A stretch of 43,121 bases of DNA from Nitrosotalea sp. (GTDB lineage: Archaea > Thermoproteota > Nitrososphaeria > Nitrososphaerales > Nitrosopumilaceae): positions 1-43,121 of the forward strand of contig JAJPEA010000002.1 in NCBI GenBank assembly GCA_023252335.1, read 5' to 3'. Under the pieces are notes generated by a model. It was given only the letters and a program-made list of their open reading frames with translations. It was not told the origin of the DNA and did not search any database. Below, one piece after another: positions 39,623 to 43,121 of this stretch. The stretch's first letter is position 1; each line of letters starts with the position of its first letter. The position numbers and the translations under genes were made by a program.

Positions 39623-40210
39623 TTAGGCGTAGAGGAATTCTGATGGTACTAGCCACGTTTCTTGATAGTCTAAATTTTTGTCAACTAGAAGCATTCCAAG
39701 TTTGTATTTTTTTGCCATATCTACGATGATATCAGAAAGTGTGCCTTTTTCTAGAATGTATGGTAATTCTTGAATGTCTGTAGCCACTAACACTCTGGTA
39801 CTTGGCATCTCTTTTTTTACATTAAAGATATCTTTCTGAACTTCTAGTATGGATTGTCGTGTGATTTCAGGATGAATCAAGACTGTGATGGTTCTCTTTT
39901 CTTTTCTTGCCACTAGATCAAATCTGTATTGAGGATCAAAATCAGTGTGGGCTGCATCATGTTTTACATACCACTGCATGTCCTTGAGATAATCTGATAC
40001 AATATCTTGAATCATGCCAATCTCCAACAAGTCTCTTGCAAATTCTGCCTTTTTGTGCGCTCGTAGTAATGACTTGAAATACTTGTCAACAAGCTGCTTG
40101 GAGTACTTTGACATTTTCTCCTTCATGAAAATTGAATTGAGAAGCAACTTGTTCTCTTGATATGTGCTAAATGGATCTGGCTCCCTGTCTTCCATGCTGA
40201 CTTGACACAT
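39623..40210 (-). CDS. Conserved hypothetical protein
   Basis: Intact ORF; helical N-terminus followed by an alpha/beta domain (YRFDLVARKEKRTITVLIHPE). Confidence 0.65.
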   Translation of the reverse strand: MCQVSMEDREPDPFSTYQENKLLLNSIFMKEKMSKYSKQLVDKYFKSLLRAHKKAEFARDLLEIGMIQDIVSDYLKDMQWYVKHDAAHTDFDPQYRFDLVARKEKRTITVLIHPEITRQSILEVQKDIFNVKKEMPSTRVLVATDIQELPYILEKGTLSDIIVDMAKKYKLGMLLVDKNLDYQETWLVPSEFLYA

Positions 40211-40305
40211 GTCTGGTAATTAATCGCTCGCCATAACCGAATTACCATAAAACCATAAGATGTACTAGTGGAATCAGAGATAAGGTATTAATCATAAAAG
40301 ACCAA

Positions 40306-41028
40306 ATGACTAGTGTGGATTTTGTCCAAAAGGGTGAGCCTGATGTATCCAAACCACTCTTGATTGCAGCCATGCAAGATATGGGAGATGTTGGAAGCAT
40401 CGTAATTGACTTTATCAATTCAAATCTTAACACGTCAGTATTTCGTGAAGTCCAGCCATCGTATCCTGCATATGTCATTGATAATGGCGGATATATCGAC
40501 ATTCCAGAAGAAAAATGGGATTATAGGTATGCTAAAGATATCATTGTATTTGGAGGAGGTTCTGGACAGCCATCTTCTACAGAAGAGCTAAACGTGTTGT
40601 GTCAAGATGTAATTGATGTTGCAAAAAAATATTCTGTACGTTTCATCTATACACTTGGCGGGTTTCATACAAAAAATCCAATTGAGGGTGAACCAAAAAC
40701 ATTTGTCACTACAACATCAAAAGATCTTACAGAACAAGTGAGAAAACTTGGAATCTTGACTACACCAGAGGCTTCTATCATTACTGGATTTAATGGGCTT
40801 ATACTTGGGTTTGCAAAGATGAATGGTATTCAAGGGATTGGGTTGTATGCAGAATTAAACCAGCCCAAGTTACCACAGTATAGATCTTCTAAGAGCATAA
40901 TAAAGACACTTGAAAAGATGACTTATCGCAAGTTTGGTGATACTTCAGAGTTTGATTCTATGGCAAAAGATGTCGAGTCTCACAGTCATAAAAAACGCTT
41001 TGACCCTGATCAAAGCTACTCTATCTGA
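40306..41028 (+). CDS. PAC2 (proteasome assembly chaperone) family protein
   Basis: LLIAAMQDMGDVGSIVIDFI, FGGGSGQPSS, FIYTLGGFHTKN, EASIITGFNGLILGFAKMNGIQGIGLYAELN. Confidence 0.85.
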   Translation: MTSVDFVQKGEPDVSKPLLIAAMQDMGDVGSIVIDFINSNLNTSVFREVQPSYPAYVIDNGGYIDIPEEKWDYRYAKDIIVFGGGSGQPSSTEELNVLCQDVIDVAKKYSVRFIYTLGGFHTKNPIEGEPKTFVTTTSKDLTEQVRKLGILTTPEASIITGFNGLILGFAKMNGIQGIGLYAELNQPKLPQYRSSKSIIKTLEKMTYRKFGDTSEFDSMAKDVESHSHKKRFDPDQSYSI

Positions 41029-41068
41029 TTTAATAAAATAAAAGAAATTTTTTCACGCTTGCTGTCTT

Positions 41069-41566
41069 TTACAGACGAATTGGTCCAAGTCTTGTAACTG
41101 CAACTATGGCTACAATTGCAACTGCTAAAACTACTGCAGCTACTGGACCAAACTCTGGCACTACTGTTGTTCCAACGATTGAAACATTTTCAGATAATGG
41201 AGTGATTGGTATTGATACAATTGTGTCTCCTGACTCGTTAGTTGTTGTATAGTTTGTTACTATTTGACCGTCTACAAATACTCCAATGAATCCATTAATC
41301 AGTCCAGTTGGAAGTTTTAGAACCAGATGACTGTCTGTGTCAGCCTTGCCTACAAGAACAAAACTAACAGATTTGTCTTTTACACTAACTGATGAGCTAA
41401 CAATATCTTTCACAGATGAGTATGGCACATCAAATGTTGTTGCACCATCTCCTGCATCTTTTCCAACGCCTGCAATGGTCTTGTTGAACTCTACTTGAGC
41501 AAAGGATGATGTTGCCATTGGAGCAAGTAAAATTACGATTGCTGCAAAAATTACTATCTTGAGCAT
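41069..41566 (-). CDS. Exported PEFG-CTERM protein
   Basis: Signal peptide and C-terminal VPEFGPVAAVVLAVAIVAIVAVTRLGPIRL. Confidence 0.82.
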   Translation of the reverse strand: MLKIVIFAAIVILLAPMATSSFAQVEFNKTIAGVGKDAGDGATTFDVPYSSVKDIVSSSVSVKDKSVSFVLVGKADTDSHLVLKLPTGLINGFIGVFVDGQIVTNYTTTNESGDTIVSIPITPLSENVSIVGTTVVPEFGPVAAVVLAVAIVAIVAVTRLGPIRL

Positions 41567-41614
41567 GATTCAAGTTCATTATCTTGGCTAGTTAACGGGT
41601 TTGGCTAATTATTT

Positions 41615-42919
41615 TTACGAAATCGCGAATTTCTTTGAAGCTTCAAGCAGGTTTTTGACATCTGTCTTCGAGTGTACATATGATATGGCTCCTAGTTTTC
41701 CTGGGAGGAAGAATATCCCATTTCTTGCAATCAACTCAAAATGATATCGCTTGAGTGTTTCTGTATCACATTTGGCCGCTTCTTCTGCATTTGTGACTTG
41801 GGTTACTCCATTTGCAAGAAAATGTGGCATAAAAAGAGAGCCCATACCAGTGACTATAGCTTTATCTTGAAATGTTTTTGACAATCCATTTCGTACCTCT
41901 TCTCCCAGTCTTCCAATTTTTTTATACACTGGGCCCGAGTTTTTCTTTAAAAATTTCAACATTGTTCTTCCAGATGTCATTGTCATTGGATTTGCAGAAA
42001 ATGTTCCGCCTCCTATGTATGACCGGTCAAATCGCTTGTTTGTATTGGTGTCTGTAATTTTCATGACTTCGTCTTTTCCACAAATGACCCCTATTGGAAA
42101 TCCTCCGCCGACAATTTTTCCTAATGTTACAATGTCCGGATCAAGTCCCATGGTACCATAAAGACATCCAAACCTAAATCTAAATCCTGTAACAATTTCA
42201 TCTAAAATGTATAGTGCGTTTATACGGTGGATGAACTCCTGTATGCCTATCAAGTACTCTTTTGTTGCAGGGATACATCCAGCACCACCAAGCACTGGCT
42301 CTATTATTACACCCGCAAGATCATTTTTTACAGACTCTAAAATTGAAATAGATTTTTCTAAATTGTTGTACGGGATTGAAACAATATGTGTCTCATCTGT
42401 GAGTCCTGCACTCTCTGACTGATCAAATGGATAATTGACTGATTTTAACAAGTCAGTGGTATATCCATGCCAGCCTCCATCGATTTTTGCAATTATTTTT
42501 TTTCCAGTCTTTGCTCTTGCAATTCTAGTTGCATACATGGTAGCCTCTGTACCTGTAGAAACATAACGAATTTTTTCTGCAACTGGGACTGCTCCATGTA
42601 TTACCTCCGAAAACTCGATGGTGTTTTCATTTACAGTTCCATGCATCCAGCAATTGTTTACTTGTTTTTTGACTTTGGCTGCAACTTTTGGAGTCGCATG
42701 TCCTAGAATCAAACTCCAATGGCCCATCCAGTAATCTGTATACTTGTTGCCATCAACATCTATGAGATACTTGCCTCTTGCAGATTTTGTAACAAATGGA
42801 TATGGCTCAAAAAATCGTATGTTATGTGATACTCCATTTATGTGGAGTTTTTTTGATCGCTCAAATAATTTGGCAGATTTTTTTGTATGTTTTTTGTAAG
42901 TATCTAAAGCCGAAGACAA
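41615..42919 (-). CDS. Class III aminotransferase, glutamate-1-semialdehyde aminomutase-like
   Basis: [45 protein letters not shown] with PLP lysine; [11 protein letters not shown]. Confidence 0.88.
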   Translation of the reverse strand: MSSALDTYKKHTKKSAKLFERSKKLHINGVSHNIRFFEPYPFVTKSARGKYLIDVDGNKYTDYWMGHWSLILGHATPKVAAKVKKQVNNCWMHGTVNENTIEFSEVIHGAVPVAEKIRYVSTGTEATMYATRIARAKTGKKIIAKIDGGWHGYTTDLLKSVNYPFDQSESAGLTDETHIVSIPYNNLEKSISILESVKNDLAGVIIEPVLGGAGCIPATKEYLIGIQEFIHRINALYILDEIVTGFRFRFGCLYGTMGLDPDIVTLGKIVGGGFPIGVICGKDEVMKITDTNTNKRFDRSYIGGGTFSANPMTMTSGRTMLKFLKKNSGPVYKKIGRLGEEVRNGLSKTFQDKAIVTGMGSLFMPHFLANGVTQVTNAEEAAKCDTETLKRYHFELIARNGIFFLPGKLGAISYVHSKTDVKNLLEASKKFAIS

Positions 42920-43121
42920 TGATGATGATCATTGATTTGTTTAATATTAGTGATCGGAAAAAACTTGTAAAAAAAGCAAGATTTGTGCATGGTTTATATT
43001 ATTTCTCTTTGATCCCATTTTTGCATACGTAACAGCAAGGCGGCGCTTGTGATGATGTTTGGTAGTATACCAGTTTGTGATTCACAGGCCTCCAGTTACG
43101 CATACAACATGTGGGTTTGAT

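Noticed and set aside
43041-43121. Possible truncated tRNA at the right edge (GTGGGTTTGAT resembles a T-arm start; TGGTAGTATACCA upstream)
   Set aside because: I could not fold a consistent acceptor/D/anticodon arrangement, T-loop position 56 would be T rather than C, and the 3' half is outside the window. tRNAscan-SE on an extended sequence would decide.

Overview
The window looks like the chromosome of an ammonia-oxidising archaeon (Nitrososphaerota/Thaumarchaeota, probably Nitrosopumilales-like). The evidence is a NirK-type multicopper nitrite reductase, several PEFG-CTERM surface proteins, an archaeal TFB, ribosomal protein L15e, CDC48, a PAC2 protein and TruD. Gene density is high and most of the window is ordinary housekeeping plus lineage-specific small secreted or membrane proteins. 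I recognised no rRNA, transposon or CRISPR array. The most interesting element is a co-directional minus-strand cluster at 15842-19043. It encodes a TPR protein, a small SHOCT-like protein, a tubulin-superfamily GTPase with clear alpha/beta-tubulin-like motifs (PRALLIDLDP, SGAGGAARNWAEGR, GGGTGAS) and a tightly coupled coiled-coil protein. It is a candidate archaeal cytoskeletal module. A second tubulin-superfamily protein at 271-1224 is FtsZ-like but has a degenerate GTP-binding signature. Other points worth checking are an in-frame stop inside a Lys/Glu/Pro-rich C-terminal tail at the left edge, perfect inverted repeats in front of a MarR regulator, an orphan response regulator and nirK, a shared N-terminal module in two otherwise different proteins, an orphan CbtB-like gene, and small ORFs missed by the 60-aa cutoff. 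All calls come from reading the translations by eye; no database search was run.
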